Counted from the stretch's first letter, positions 18,621 through 27,886 are shown. The stretch is DNA of 64,000 nt from Pectinatus haikarae (GCF_015732185.1 NZ_WIQM01000008.1:124001-188000), one strand, 5' to 3'. Program-made: numbers and translations. The notes: a model not told the origin generated them from the letters alone.

Positions 18621-20342
18621 TCATTTTCTATCATCAAATTTTTCATGCAGATATGCCTTTATGTCAGATGCATGTTCCATTGACATTACCTTATCCAGCA
18701 CTTCTTTTGCTTCCGCCATGCTCACGCTTCTGATAAGTTCCTTTACGCGCGGTATTGACGGTGCACTCATGGAAAGCTCAGTAATACCCATAGCCATAAG
18801 CAATACGGCAGCATGAGGATCACTTGCCATTTCACCGCACATTCCTGCCCAGATCTTATTTTCATTGGCAGAATCAATGGTACGTTTAATAAGTGCAAGC
18901 ACTCCCGGATTAAGCGGATCATATAAATAGCTGACATTGCTGTTGACACGGTCAACTGCCAAGGTATATTGAATAAGATCATTAGTGCCTATACTGAAGA
19001 AATCCACATGCTTGGCAAATATCGGTGTCATGACAGCGGCTGCAGGTGTTTCCACCATTATCCCCAGCTGTACATTATCCGAATAAGCTTTATTTTCCTG
19101 TGACAAAAGCACTTTCGCTTCTTCTATTATTTGTTTGACTTTATCAACTTCACTCAGTCTGATTACCATCGGCAGCATCATAGCCGCCTTACCGTATACA
19201 CCAGCCCGTAAAATAGCCTTTACCTGCGGCATGAATATATCACGGCGCGACAGACAGATACGAAGCGCACGCCAGCCAAGGAAAGGATTTTCTTCTTTCG
19301 GTATGTTCAGATACGGCAGAGGCTTATCCCCGCCTATATCCATTGTGCGGATGACACACAGATTGCCCTTGCATTTTTCGACAGCTTCCTTATATGCCTG
19401 AAACTGCATTTCCTCATCAGGAGCTTCATTTCTGCCCATGAATAAAAATTCCGACCGGAAAAGTCCCACACCTTCGGCGCCAAAATTGCTGACAGCAGCT
19501 TCCACATCAAGATGGGTACTGATATTGGCAACAAGCATGACTTTATGGCCATCGGTGGTTTCCGCCGGCAGTGAAGTAAGCTGTGCATAATGTTCTTTAA
19601 GCCTGTTCTGTTCTTTTATCCGCTCATTGAAAGAAATCAGCTGTTCTTCGGTGGGATGAACATAGACTTCACCCGTTTCTCCGTTGATGATCAGCTGATC
19701 ACCGCTTTTTATATCCTTAAGATTTGCTTCAAGACCAACAACAGTAGGAATAGCACGAGCCTTTGCGATTATGACCGCATGGCAGGTAGTGCTGCCTTGT
19801 CCTAAGACTACGCCCGCTATCTGTTCTGTGGGAATATTTGCAATGACTGACGGTTCAATCTCATGCCCGCACAAAATAACCGGTTCACTGCCTATGTCCG
19901 GTCCTTTAAGCCCCAAAATTTGGCGCACAACACGCTTGCCTACATCACGAATATCCACAGCACGTTCACGGAAATAAGAGTCTTCCATGTTTTCGAAAAT
20001 TGCTGCGGATTCCTCAGATGCCGCTAAAACGGCTCTCGGCGCCGATTTCAATTCACCGGCTTTAGCAACAGCATTATCTTCAAGCATCGGATCCTGTACC
20101 ATAACACGATGCGCTTCCATAATGCCAGCTTGTTCAGCCATATCCTTGTCTGTGAGAGTTTTCACATTTTCTGCAAGAATATCGGCTACTTCTCCAATTG
20201 CCTTTTTTACCTTGCCTATTTCCGCTTCAACGCTTCCCGGATTATACAACGCAACATATTTTTCTAGATCCTGTTCCAGAGTTAAAGCTTTAGCTATGGC
20301 TATACCGGCAATAACGCCTTTACCGCGTAATTTACTTGACAT
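18621..20342 (-). CDS. ptsI: PTS enzyme I (phosphoenolpyruvate-protein phosphotransferase)
   Basis: 573 residues from the ATG at 20342, which has AAGGAGGT at ideal spacing; the TTG just before it is a less likely start. The phosphorylated histidine is about H188 in STTCHAVIIAKARAIPTVVG. The PEP-binding barrel shows GVGLFRSEFLFMGR near residue 295, a TMDIGGDKPLPYL block near 360 and the C-terminal GMCGEMASDP. It moves phosphate from PEP to HPr, the first step for all PTS sugars, including the fructose-type system in this window. Directly downstream of ptsH. Confidence 0.96.
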   Translation of the reverse strand: MSSKLRGKGVIAGIAIAKALTLEQDLEKYVALYNPGSVEAEIGKVKKAIGEVADILAENVKTLTDKDMAEQAGIMEAHRVMVQDPMLEDNAVAKAGELKSAPRAVLAASEESAAIFENMEDSYFRERAVDIRDVGKRVVRQILGLKGPDIGSEPVILCGHEIEPSVIANIPTEQIAGVVLGQGSTTCHAVIIAKARAIPTVVGLEANLKDIKSGDQLIINGETGEVYVHPTEEQLISFNERIKEQNRLKEHYAQLTSLPAETTDGHKVMLVANISTHLDVEAAVSNFGAEGVGLFRSEFLFMGRNEAPDEEMQFQAYKEAVEKCKGNLCVIRTMDIGGDKPLPYLNIPKEENPFLGWRALRICLSRRDIFMPQVKAILRAGVYGKAAMMLPMVIRLSEVDKVKQIIEEAKVLLSQENKAYSDNVQLGIMVETPAAAVMTPIFAKHVDFFSIGTNDLIQYTLAVDRVNSNVSYLYDPLNPGVLALIKRTIDSANENKIWAGMCGEMASDPHAAVLLMAMGITELSMSAPSIPRVKELIRSVSMAEAKEVLDKVMSMEHASDIKAYLHEKFDDRK

Positions 20343-20374
20343 CAATAGACCTCCTTGGGGCTTTGTGATAAATA

Positions 20375-20638
20375 TTAATCTTCGCCGAATTTAGATTTTA
20401 CAAGATCAGTAAGTGCATCAAGAGCTGCCTGTGCATCTTCCCCATCAGCGCTGATCGTAACATCCGTACCCTGCTGAAGACCAAGGCTCATAATCATAAG
20501 AATGCTTTTAGCATCGACGGTTTTTCCTTTGGCTGTAAGTTTGATCTTAGCTTTGAACTTGTTTGCTGTTTGAACAAACATTGATGCTGGGCGTGCATGC
20601 AGGCCCGTTTTGTTTTCGATAGTTAATGTTTTTTCCAT
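20375..20638 (-). CDS. ptsH: HPr phosphocarrier protein
   Basis: 87 residues. The catalytic histidine is in TGLHARPAS (H15), and the regulatory serine region KSILMIMSLG is conserved around residue 46, the target of HPr kinase in Firmicutes. It carries phosphate from enzyme I to EIIA domains. GGGGAT precedes the ATG. A -10-like TATAAT on the minus strand lies at 20701-20706, about 65 bp upstream, with a 13-bp palindrome (GCAGTCAGACTGC, 20679-20691) just downstream of the expected start. Confidence 0.96.
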   Translation of the reverse strand: MEKTLTIENKTGLHARPASMFVQTANKFKAKIKLTAKGKTVDAKSILMIMSLGLQQGTDVTISADGEDAQAALDALTDLVKSKFGED

Positions 20639-20678
20639 GAGTCATATCCCCTTTTATCTAAAAAAAATTAAATTTATA

Positions 20679-20706
20679 GCAGTCAGACTGCACTTCTTAA
20701 ATTATA
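20679..20706 (-). promoter_or_regulatory. Putative ptsHI promoter with palindrome
   Basis: On the minus strand a TATAAT (20701-20706) is followed at about +3 to +15 by the palindrome GCAGTCAGACTGC (20679-20691). The -35 is poor. The rest of the 370-bp gap to 21008 is very AT-rich, and apart from the aminotransferase promoter region I see nothing in it. Confidence 0.4.
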
Positions 20707-21008
20707 CCGAATAGAATGAAAAATTACCAGTAAAAATTTACATAAAGTATATAATTATTTAACACTGTATTCATACTTATTTTGATTTAATCTTTTTTTT
20801 ATTTTTTAATTCCGCTGTTTATAGTGATTTTTTTATATATTTTATATGATCAATCTCTGTAAAAGAAATTAAATAAAGTTTCTTTTATAATCGTTATCGT
20901 TTGTATATTGATATATAGTTTATTTTGCAAAAAGCATATGGAAAAATATACGGAAAAATAGTAAACTGATATAAATAATTTTTTATCTAAGTAAAGAAGG
21001 TATATTAT

Positions 21009-22193
21009 ATGTATGATTTTTCCAGCTGTCCTGACAGAGAAAACTCGGGATCGGCAAAATGGGCAGCCATGAAAAAAGTTGCTCCTCAGATCTCTTCCGA
21101 TATAATTCCCCTTTCCGTAGCAGATATGGAATTACCCACCGCACCGGAAATAATTTCTGGTCTGCAGGATTATCTCTCCGGTGCCGTTCTTGGTTATACG
21201 ATCCCCACGAATGAGTATTTACAAGCAGTATGCGGCTGGATGCTGCGCCGCCATGAGTTTGAAATATCCCCGGAATGGATAGTTTCCTCGCCCGGTGTTG
21301 TTCCGGCAATTTTCAATTCCATACGCTCTTATACAAAAAAAGGCGACGGTGTCATTGTCATGACGCCTGTATATTATCCCTTTTACAGAGCAATCACTGA
21401 AAATAAACGCCGCATCGTAAAAAACCCGTTACTGCATACGGGCAGCACCTATCACATAAATTTTGATGATCTGGAACAAAAAGCACGCTCTGAGCAAAAT
21501 AAGCTGCTTATTTTATGCAGCCCGCATAACCCCGTCGGCAGAGTATGGACAAATGAAGAATTGCAGCGAGTTGCTGACATATGTCTGAAAAACAATGTTC
21601 TCGTCATCGCCGACGAAATACATTCAGACATTATTATGCCGGGACACAGGCATACTGTTTTTGCCACTCTTTCCGAAGATGCCGCTGACAATTGCCTGAT
21701 ATGCACCGCTCCCAGCAAAACTTTCAATCTTGCAGGCCTGCAGGTATCCAATATTATTATAAAAAACGATCTAATACGGCGTAAATTTATAAAAACTGCC
21801 GTTAAAGCCGGTTACGGGACATTGAATGTACTTGGTTATAAAGCATGCGAAATTGCTTATACAAAATGTGAAGCGTGGCTGGAACAGCTTTTAAAGCTCA
21901 TTGACGGAAACAGAAAACTCTGTGAAAACTTTATGGAAAAAAACATTCCGCAGATTAAGATAACCAAGCTGGAGGGCACCTATTTGCAATGGTGGGACTG
22001 CCGCAAACTTAACATGGAAAAAAATGAACTAGAATCCTTTATGACTAAAAAAGCCTCTCTCTTTTTCGATGAGGGATATATTTTCGGTAAAGAGGGTGAA
22101 GGCTATGAAAGGATAAATTTAGCCTGCCCGGCAAAAGCATTGGACAGCGCTTTACTGCGTCTGAAAAATGCGCTGTCAGTCAAAAGCAAATAA
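21009..22193 (+). CDS. PatB/MalY-family C-S lyase (PLP aminotransferase fold)
   Basis: 394 residues, fold-type I PLP enzyme. The N-terminus has the MalY/PatB block (PLSVADMELPTAPEI). Substrate-site features are SPGVVPAI near residue 96, CSPHNPVGRVW near 172 and ADEIHSDI near 205; the PLP lysine is in APSKTFNLAGLQ near 238. Family members are cystathionine beta-lyases/cysteine desulfhydrases that release homocysteine or sulfide; the Escherichia coli MalY also has a regulatory role. AGAAGG precedes the ATG. It is the only gene of its unit, divergent from ptsH. Confidence 0.87.
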   Translation: MYDFSSCPDRENSGSAKWAAMKKVAPQISSDIIPLSVADMELPTAPEIISGLQDYLSGAVLGYTIPTNEYLQAVCGWMLRRHEFEISPEWIVSSPGVVPAIFNSIRSYTKKGDGVIVMTPVYYPFYRAITENKRRIVKNPLLHTGSTYHINFDDLEQKARSEQNKLLILCSPHNPVGRVWTNEELQRVADICLKNNVLVIADEIHSDIIMPGHRHTVFATLSEDAADNCLICTAPSKTFNLAGLQVSNIIIKNDLIRRKFIKTAVKAGYGTLNVLGYKACEIAYTKCEAWLEQLLKLIDGNRKLCENFMEKNIPQIKITKLEGTYLQWWDCRKLNMEKNELESFMTKKASLFFDEGYIFGKEGEGYERINLACPAKALDSALLRLKNALSVKSK

Positions 22194-22241
22194 AAATTTC
22201 AGATTGTTGATTAAATTAAGTAAACCATATTTTAAAATAAG

Positions 22242-22270
22242 TTGACATATTTTTAACACTAAAATATAAT
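22242..22270 (+). promoter_or_regulatory. Consensus sigma-70 promoter for bioB
   Basis: TTGACA at 22242-22247, a 17-bp spacer and TATAAT at 22265-22270: a perfect match to the housekeeping consensus. The implied leader is about 115 nt and contains a small ACAATG/CATTGT hairpin followed by TTTTT just before the ribosome site. A half-palindromic BirA-like sequence overlaps the -35. Confidence 0.8.
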
Positions 22271-22393
22271 ATATGCAATACAGTCTTAGAAGCATTAAAT
22301 ATATAAGGCTACATGCTATTCGACAGACATCATTTTATATCAGCACCGGTAAAATGACAATGCTGCCATTGTTTTTAGAAGAGAGGATAAATA

Positions 22394-23380
22394 ATGTCAA
22401 ACTTACTGCTTTCTGACCTGACAGAAAAAATCATCAAAGGCTATCGCATAAAACGCGGACAGGATCTCTCTATATTTCTCACAGCTCCGCTTGATGAGCT
22501 GCAAAAAAATGCTCAGTTACTGCAAAAACATTTTTGCGGTGATCATGTTGACTTATGCACTATTATAAACGGGCGCAGCGGACGCTGCAGTGAAGACTGC
22601 AAATACTGCGCACAGGCTGCCTGCCATCATACGGGCATTGAGGAATATGACATGCTGCCCATGGATAAAATCGTAGCAAATGCCCACGCCAACGAAAATG
22701 CCGGTGTAAACCGCTTTTCAATAGTAACATCCGGCAGAACAGTCACTGACAAAGCTTTCACCTCCCTGCTTGAAACTTACAAGCAGATGCGCAAGGAACT
22801 CAGCATCGACCTTTGTGCGTCACACGGCTTTCTCACTGCTGAACAGTTTCATCTTCTGCATGAAGCGGGAGTCAGCAGTTATCACCACAATATTGAAACC
22901 TCGAAACGTTTCTTTTCTCATATATGCACCACTCATACATATGAAGACAAGATCCGCACTATAAAGCTCGCTCAGGCAGAAGGCCTCTGCGTCTGTTCCG
23001 GCGGGATCATCGGCATGGGAGAAACATGGGACGACCGGTTCGATATGGCTGTAAGCCTTGCCGAACTCAATATCCAGTCTATTCCGGTAAACGCTCTTAT
23101 GCCTATAAAAGGCACAAAATTGGAAAACCTTCCTCAACTTGAAGCAAACGATGTCCTCCGAACAATAGCTTTTTTCCGCTTTATCAACCCAGAGGCAAAT
23201 ATCCGTTTAGCGGCAGGCCGCAAATTGCTGCCCGGCAACGGAGAAACGGCACTTATCGGTGGTGCCTCAGCTTCTATTACCGGCAATATGCTGACTACCT
23301 CCGGTACTACCATCCGCGAAGATATGCAAATGCTTGATCGTCTTGGCCTCAGCAATAAACAGCCCTGCTGTGTGTCCTGA
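22394..23380 (+). CDS. bioB: Biotin synthase
   Basis: 328 residues, radical-SAM family. The 4Fe-4S cluster cysteines are C65, C69 and C72 in GRCSEDCKYCAQA. The second-cluster region (SYHHNIETS, near residue 157, and CSGGIIGMGE near 198) and the C-terminal arginine site (NIRLAAGRKL) are also present. It inserts sulfur into dethiobiotin, the last step of biotin synthesis. No other bio genes are adjacent. The promoter is a perfect sigma-70 consensus with a long leader, and a strong bidirectional terminator follows. Confidence 0.95.
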   Translation: MSNLLLSDLTEKIIKGYRIKRGQDLSIFLTAPLDELQKNAQLLQKHFCGDHVDLCTIINGRSGRCSEDCKYCAQAACHHTGIEEYDMLPMDKIVANAHANENAGVNRFSIVTSGRTVTDKAFTSLLETYKQMRKELSIDLCASHGFLTAEQFHLLHEAGVSSYHHNIETSKRFFSHICTTHTYEDKIRTIKLAQAEGLCVCSGGIIGMGETWDDRFDMAVSLAELNIQSIPVNALMPIKGTKLENLPQLEANDVLRTIAFFRFINPEANIRLAAGRKLLPGNGETALIGGASASITGNMLTTSGTTIREDMQMLDRLGLSNKQPCCVS

Positions 23381-23407
23381 CCTTAATGCGCTTTATCCAT
23401 CTGCTCA

Positions 23408-23445
23408 GCAAAAAGTCCCGGTGAAAAATCACCGGGACTTTTTGC
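23408..23445. terminator. Bidirectional terminator between bioB and trxB
   Basis: Perfect 17-bp stem (GCAAAAAGTCCCGGTGA and its complement) with an AAAA loop. The A and T runs inside the stem let it work for both convergent units. Confidence 0.9.
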
Positions 23446-23486
23446 CGAAACGACAAAACCATAAAAATATTATCACTCAAAATATT

Positions 23487-24425
23487 TCAAGATTCCTGTA
23501 AAGTTTCTATATAGCGCCCGGCAACCTGCACAGCGATAGCGCCATCGTTTACAGCGGTCACTATCTGCCGCAGAAATTTCCTGCATACATCGCCGGCTCC
23601 GTATATCCCCTTCACTTTTGTCTGCATATTCTCATCGGCAATAACATATCCGTTCTCATCTGTAACACCAAGCTTTTCAGCAAAACCCGTAACGGGATCA
23701 TTGCCTATATAAGGGAAAATTCCCTTAGCATAAATGTCCGTCAGCTCATTTGTCTTGGCATCTTTGACCTTGAGCCCTGCTACCTTGCCGTCTTTTATCA
23801 GCACTTCCTGCGGAAGCTTGCTTTTGATAATTCTTATTTTGTCATTTGCCAGCACTTTATTTTGAATAACTTCATCAGCCCGAAAAACATCGCGCCTAAT
23901 CACAATAGTAACACTTTTTACTACCCGTGTAAGATAAACAGACTCTTCCAACGCCGAGTTACCACCGCCGACAATAATTACATCTTCATTCTTATAAAAA
24001 GCTGAATCGCATACGGCACAAAAGCTTATGCCCTTGCCGATCATTTCCTGTTCGCCCGGTATATTCATAAGTCTTTCGACCGTGCCCGACGCTATTATTA
24101 CCGCACGAGCTTTATAACTGGAACCATCCCTGCACAGCACAGATTTCAGCATTCCATGATCTTCTACATCAATTACCTCAGCGAAAATAAATTCCGGACC
24201 AAGAGCCGTAGTTTGCTCATACATAGACCATGCCAGATCAGCACCGTTTACTGTTTTAGCACCCGGCCAATTCTCAATGGCAAAAGTTTTTACGAGCTTT
24301 CCGCCGGGAGCATCAGCTTCCAGCACTATAGTCTTCAAACCTGCCCTGCTGGCATATATAGCGGCAGTCATACCAGCCGGACCGCCGCCTATCACCGCTA
24401 TATCATAAATACTATTATTTTCCAT
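23487..24425 (-). CDS. trxB: Thioredoxin reductase
   Basis: 312 residues. FAD-binding GGGPAGMTAAIYASRAG at the N-terminus, redox-active cysteines C136 and C139 (CAVC), NADPH-binding GGGNSALEE near 155 and the C-terminal GAGDV FAD motif. The usual NADPH-phosphate motif HRRxxxR reads IRRDVFR, so the two arginines and the last arginine are kept while the His is Ile. It reduces the thioredoxin encoded four bases upstream. Together they form the main thiol-reducing couple of the cytoplasm. Confidence 0.94.
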   Translation of the reverse strand: MENNSIYDIAVIGGGPAGMTAAIYASRAGLKTIVLEADAPGGKLVKTFAIENWPGAKTVNGADLAWSMYEQTTALGPEFIFAEVIDVEDHGMLKSVLCRDGSSYKARAVIIASGTVERLMNIPGEQEMIGKGISFCAVCDSAFYKNEDVIIVGGGNSALEESVYLTRVVKSVTIVIRRDVFRADEVIQNKVLANDKIRIIKSKLPQEVLIKDGKVAGLKVKDAKTNELTDIYAKGIFPYIGNDPVTGFAEKLGVTDENGYVIADENMQTKVKGIYGAGDVCRKFLRQIVTAVNDGAIAVQVAGRYIETLQES

Positions 24426-24429
24426 GCGC

Positions 24430-24762
24430 TCACTCAGCTTTTTGGGCTGCCAGATCTTTTAATTTCGGCGCCAGTACATTTTCGGCTACAAAACCGCTCA
24501 TATTCTCTTTTGCTTCACCATTAGCTATAAAATAGAGTGTCGGGACAACACTGACATCATATTTCTGGGCCAATTCCGGTTCCTCATCTATATCCACCTT
24601 AACAATATCAACCGGCAATTCACCTTTATTATCTATATTTTCAATAACGCGGCCGAGCATTTTGCAGGGACCGCACCATGTAGCAAAAAAATCCGCCAAA
24701 AAAGTTTTTTTATCCGCTACCATCTTTTCGAAAAGTTCTTTATCTGCATGTATTACAGCCAT
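24430..24762 (-). CDS. trxA: Thioredoxin
   Basis: 110 residues with the active site WCGPC (C30, C33) and the conserved cis-proline block VVPTLYF near residue 76. It transfers electrons from TrxB to protein disulfides. AGAGGGGG precedes the ATG, and only four bases separate it from trxB, so the two are one operon with trxA first. The C-terminus is slightly longer and charged compared with E. coli thioredoxin. Confidence 0.95.
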   Translation of the reverse strand: MAVIHADKELFEKMVADKKTFLADFFATWCGPCKMLGRVIENIDNKGELPVDIVKVDIDEEPELAQKYDVSVVPTLYFIANGEAKENMSGFVAENVLAPKLKDLAAQKAE

Positions 24763-24891
24763 AATAAAATCCCCCTCTCAATATATATCTTACTGACTAT
24801 ATAATATTTTATCCCTGTTAAATTGTCAAGTATTTAAGAAGCTTTTTTTCCCAAAAACATTATTTACCGGCGAATCATTATATATTAATAT

Positions 24892-25161
24892 TCAGCGCAA
24901 ATCCGGATGGGTAAAAACAGCGGTATCTTCTGTCTTTATTTTCTTAAAATCACTCAGTTTCCCCGCTTCATCTGCTATCTGGGCAAATGATTTATTTTGC
25001 TGATAGCTTTCCGTTAAAACACTGTCCACGCTTCTATTTGTCAGCTTGGCTACAATTCCCGCATTGCCGGTTTCTCTCGCCGTTGCTGCAAAGGCCGTAA
25101 TAGACGCCATGCCGATTGCAAGAGCCGCACAGATGGCAACGATCAATTTTTTACCTTTCAT
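24892..25161 (-). CDS. Small secreted protein, DUF2680-like
   Basis: 89 residues: a clear signal peptide of about 26 residues (IVAICAALAIGMASITAFAA) and a short mature helical part. The pattern KLTNRSVDSVL...NKSFAQIADEAGKLSDFK resembles the repeated helical unit of DUF2680-type secreted proteins; this is a resemblance, not a firm assignment. About 95 bp upstream lies a Pho-box-like direct repeat, and the gene is divergent from a two-component system, so it may be one of its targets (inference). Confidence 0.65.
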   Translation of the reverse strand: MKGKKLIVAICAALAIGMASITAFAATARETGNAGIVAKLTNRSVDSVLTESYQQNKSFAQIADEAGKLSDFKKIKTEDTAVFTHPDLR

Positions 25162-25255
25162 TTCGATACTTTCCTCCCAATTTCAATATACAAGCATATA
25201 TTAATGTTTTATGATGACATTTTTTATTTATATTATTTAAATATTACCAATAAAG

Positions 25256-25277
25256 TATGACAAATTTATGACAAAAT
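25256..25277 (-). promoter_or_regulatory. Pho-box-like 11-bp direct repeat
   Basis: On the minus strand: TTGTCATAAAT followed directly by TTGTCATA, two copies exactly 11 bp apart, the arrangement bound by OmpR/PhoB-type regulators. A third TGTCAT occurs about 45 bp further on. It lies upstream of the small secreted protein and in the 423-bp gap (25162-25584) before the response regulator; the rest of that gap shows nothing else. Confidence 0.4.
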
Positions 25278-25584
25278 AGGATAATCCTTTTCATTTGGCA
25301 AAATATATAGCTGTTACGGCTTCACTGTTTTTCTAAATTCTGTATAAATTACCATAGAAAAAACAAATTTATCTGGTATTATCATTTACAAATAATATAA
25401 CCATATCCAATCGTAATTTATTGCAGTAAAATAAATATGCTTTAAACTTTAACATCGTTTTTTACCTGAAATTCAAATGAATCTGCAAGAACACCTGTCA
25501 TTCTCCGGCCGCATCCACTTTCTAATAGGTGCTGTGTTCCAGAATCCATACACAGGCGGTTCACGTGTAAGAAAGAGGTTACCT

Positions 25585-26277
25585 ATGAAAAATATGCTTA
25601 TTGCAGAAGACAACGAGCAAATAGCTGTCGTTCTCGGTGAATATGCTAAACAGGAAGGATTTAATGTTTTTTTTGCGGCTGACGGTGAAGCTGCATCCGC
25701 TGTATTTGCTAAGGAAAAGCTTGATATCATTCTGCTTGATATTATGATGCCCAAAAAAGATGGTTTTGCTGTATGCAGAGAGATAAGACAGACTTCCAAT
25801 GTTCCTGTGATAATGATAACCGCCCGGGGTGAAGATTTTGAACGTATAATGGGTCTTGACATCGGTGCCGATGATTATATAGTAAAACCGTTTTCTCCGG
25901 CAGAGGTCATGGCCAGAGTCAGAGCTGTGCTGCGCCGTATGGATACAGCCTCCGGACAAAAAAACATCCTCAAATATGATAATCTGCAAATTGATCTTGA
26001 CAGCTATACGGTCACTGTCACCGGGAAGGATATATCCCTGACCAAAAAGGAAATTGAACTTTTATGGCTGCTCGCTTCCAACTACGGCAAAGTCTTTTCC
26101 CGCGACAATCTGCTTGACAGTATATGGGGCTATGATTATTTTGGCGACACAAGAACCGTCGACTCGCATATCAAGCGGCTGCGTGCCAAATTGAACGCTG
26201 GAAGTATCTACGGTAAGATGATAAAAACTGTCTGGGGGGTGGGATATAAATTTGAAACTGCCGAAAATGAAGAATAA
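25585..26277 (+). CDS. OmpR-family response regulator
   Basis: About 230 residues from the ATG at 25585, chosen for GAGG a few bases upstream and because the receiver begins at once (MKNMLIAEDNEQ). The phosphorylated aspartate is D52 in LLDIMMPKKDG; the receiver lysine is in YIVKPFSP near 101. A winged-helix DNA-binding domain fills residues about 130-225 (SLTKKEIELLWLL, WGYDYFGDTRTVDSHIKRLRAK). It pairs with the sensor kinase whose gene overlaps its last 26 bases. The target is not known from the sequence. Confidence 0.93.
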   Translation: MKNMLIAEDNEQIAVVLGEYAKQEGFNVFFAADGEAASAVFAKEKLDIILLDIMMPKKDGFAVCREIRQTSNVPVIMITARGEDFERIMGLDIGADDYIVKPFSPAEVMARVRAVLRRMDTASGQKNILKYDNLQIDLDSYTVTVTGKDISLTKKEIELLWLLASNYGKVFSRDNLLDSIWGYDYFGDTRTVDSHIKRLRAKLNAGSIYGKMIKTVWGVGYKFETAENEE

Positions 26278-27838
26278 AATAGTCTATAAATTATTTGCCT
26301 TTTTTACCGCTGTTCTTTTTATTTTCATGCTGATAATAAACGGTTTTTTCTATTTTTTCTTTAATAAGCAAACGATAGAACTGCGACGCACCGATCTGCG
26401 GGAGAAGGTAAGCACCATCGCCAATACCATCAGTCTCTTTCTCCAAAATGATACAACAAATGATGACCAGCAGCAGCAATCTCCGCCGCCAATACCGCCG
26501 GGAAACGGTATGCCTCCCGCCGTCCATGGCCATATGGGTATGGGCATGCATCCAAGTGCCATATCGGACACCGCAATTCCATACTATAGGGCACTTGTCT
26601 ATTATATAAAGCTGCTCAACAGAATGGATATGTCAGACATATGGATAATAAACAATGACCGCCAATTTCTTATAAGCAATAATCGGCATCATCGCCCTGT
26701 ACAGTATAATGAGCTTCCGCCTGGCGGCATTGAAGTAATAAACGAGGCACTGCAGGGAAATGTTATAGTAGCAGACAGTTTCAGCGGGGTACTCGGTACT
26801 CCTGCCACTACAGCCGCAGCACCCATAAAAGGAGCAGACGGCAGTTATGTCGGTGCCGTTTTGATGCATTCTCCCATAAACGAAATGAATAATTCCATCC
26901 TATATGCCATAAGGCTTCTGCTTATCAGCTCTCTTTTTGCTATGATGATAGCTCTGCCTGCCTCACTTCTTGTTTCCTATTATTGCACTGATCCTCTGCG
27001 GAAAATGAAGAAAATGGCTCTTGCTATCGCTGACGGTAAATACAACATCAAAACTGATGTCCATCAATCTGACGAAATAGGTGACCTAGCCTCATCTTTC
27101 GATCAAATGGCCATAAAGCTCAATGAAGCTGCCAAGGAAAGCGGACGCCTTGACAAAGCCAGACGTATCTTCACCGCCAACGTATCACACGAATTAAGAA
27201 CTCCGGTCACTGTTCTTCGCGCTTCTCTCGAGGCTCTGACGAGCGGAGTGATAAATGATGAGACACGCCAGAAAGAATATCACCAGCAAATGCTCAATGA
27301 AACCATCTATCTGGAACGTCTTGTCAACGACATGCTGGAACTGTCAAAACTGCAAAATCCCGATTTTAAAATAGAAATGTCAAAATTTATCTTGAATGAT
27401 CTTATAAGCGATGCCGCAAGAGCCATGCGCCCCTTCGCCGCAGCAAAGCAAATACGCATAATCACTGATATCAGCCTTCCCCCTGCCGAAATGTTCGGCG
27501 ATTATGGCAGGCTGAGGCAAATGCTCATTGTCGTGCTTGACAATGCTATCAAATTTTCTGAACCAGATTCTGAAATCAGTTTGCAGCTTTGTCTTAAGGA
27601 TGATCTGGCAATCCTCAAAATAACAGATAATGGCTGTGGTATAAGTCCTGACGTATTACCTCACATCTTTGACCGTTTCCATAAAGTAGATAATGAACGC
27701 AACAAAAAAGGTACCGGACTCGGCCTTGCCATTGCCAAGCAAATAGCGATGAGACACGGCGTTGAGATTAAAGTTGACAGTGTACTAGACAAAGGTTCTG
27801 TATTCAGTTTCATTTTTAAAAATCTGTCATTTCTATAA
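26252..27838 (+). CDS. Sensor histidine kinase
   Basis: About 528 residues from TTG 26252; an ATG at 26267 (MKNKIVYKLF) is an equally possible start. Order: transmembrane helix 1 (about 8-33), an extracytoplasmic region to about 215, transmembrane helix 2, HAMP (about 245-300), HisKA with the phospho-histidine in VSHELRTPVTVL, and HATPase_c with DNAIKFS, DNGCGIS and GTGLGLAIAKQ. The sensor region contains a proline, methionine and histidine rich stretch (near residues 70-95, with HGHMGMGMHPS), which could bind metal. Overlap with the response regulator shows translational coupling. A terminator follows at 27846. Confidence 0.92.
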   Translation: MKLPKMKNKIVYKLFAFFTAVLFIFMLIINGFFYFFFNKQTIELRRTDLREKVSTIANTISLFLQNDTTNDDQQQQSPPPIPPGNGMPPAVHGHMGMGMHPSAISDTAIPYYRALVYYIKLLNRMDMSDIWIINNDRQFLISNNRHHRPVQYNELPPGGIEVINEALQGNVIVADSFSGVLGTPATTAAAPIKGADGSYVGAVLMHSPINEMNNSILYAIRLLLISSLFAMMIALPASLLVSYYCTDPLRKMKKMALAIADGKYNIKTDVHQSDEIGDLASSFDQMAIKLNEAAKESGRLDKARRIFTANVSHELRTPVTVLRASLEALTSGVINDETRQKEYHQQMLNETIYLERLVNDMLELSKLQNPDFKIEMSKFILNDLISDAARAMRPFAAAKQIRIITDISLPPAEMFGDYGRLRQMLIVVLDNAIKFSEPDSEISLQLCLKDDLAILKITDNGCGISPDVLPHIFDRFHKVDNERNKKGTGLGLAIAKQIAMRHGVEIKVDSVLDKGSVFSFIFKNLSFL

Positions 27839-27845
27839 AAAAAGA

Positions 27846-27886
27846 AAACTAAGCAGCAATAAGCTGTATTTATTGCTGCTTAGTTT
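27846..27886. terminator. Terminator after the two-component operon
   Basis: Perfect 17-bp stem (AAACTAAGCAGCAATAA and complement) with a 7-nt loop, eight bases after the kinase stop and before the gltA-like gene. Confidence 0.85.
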
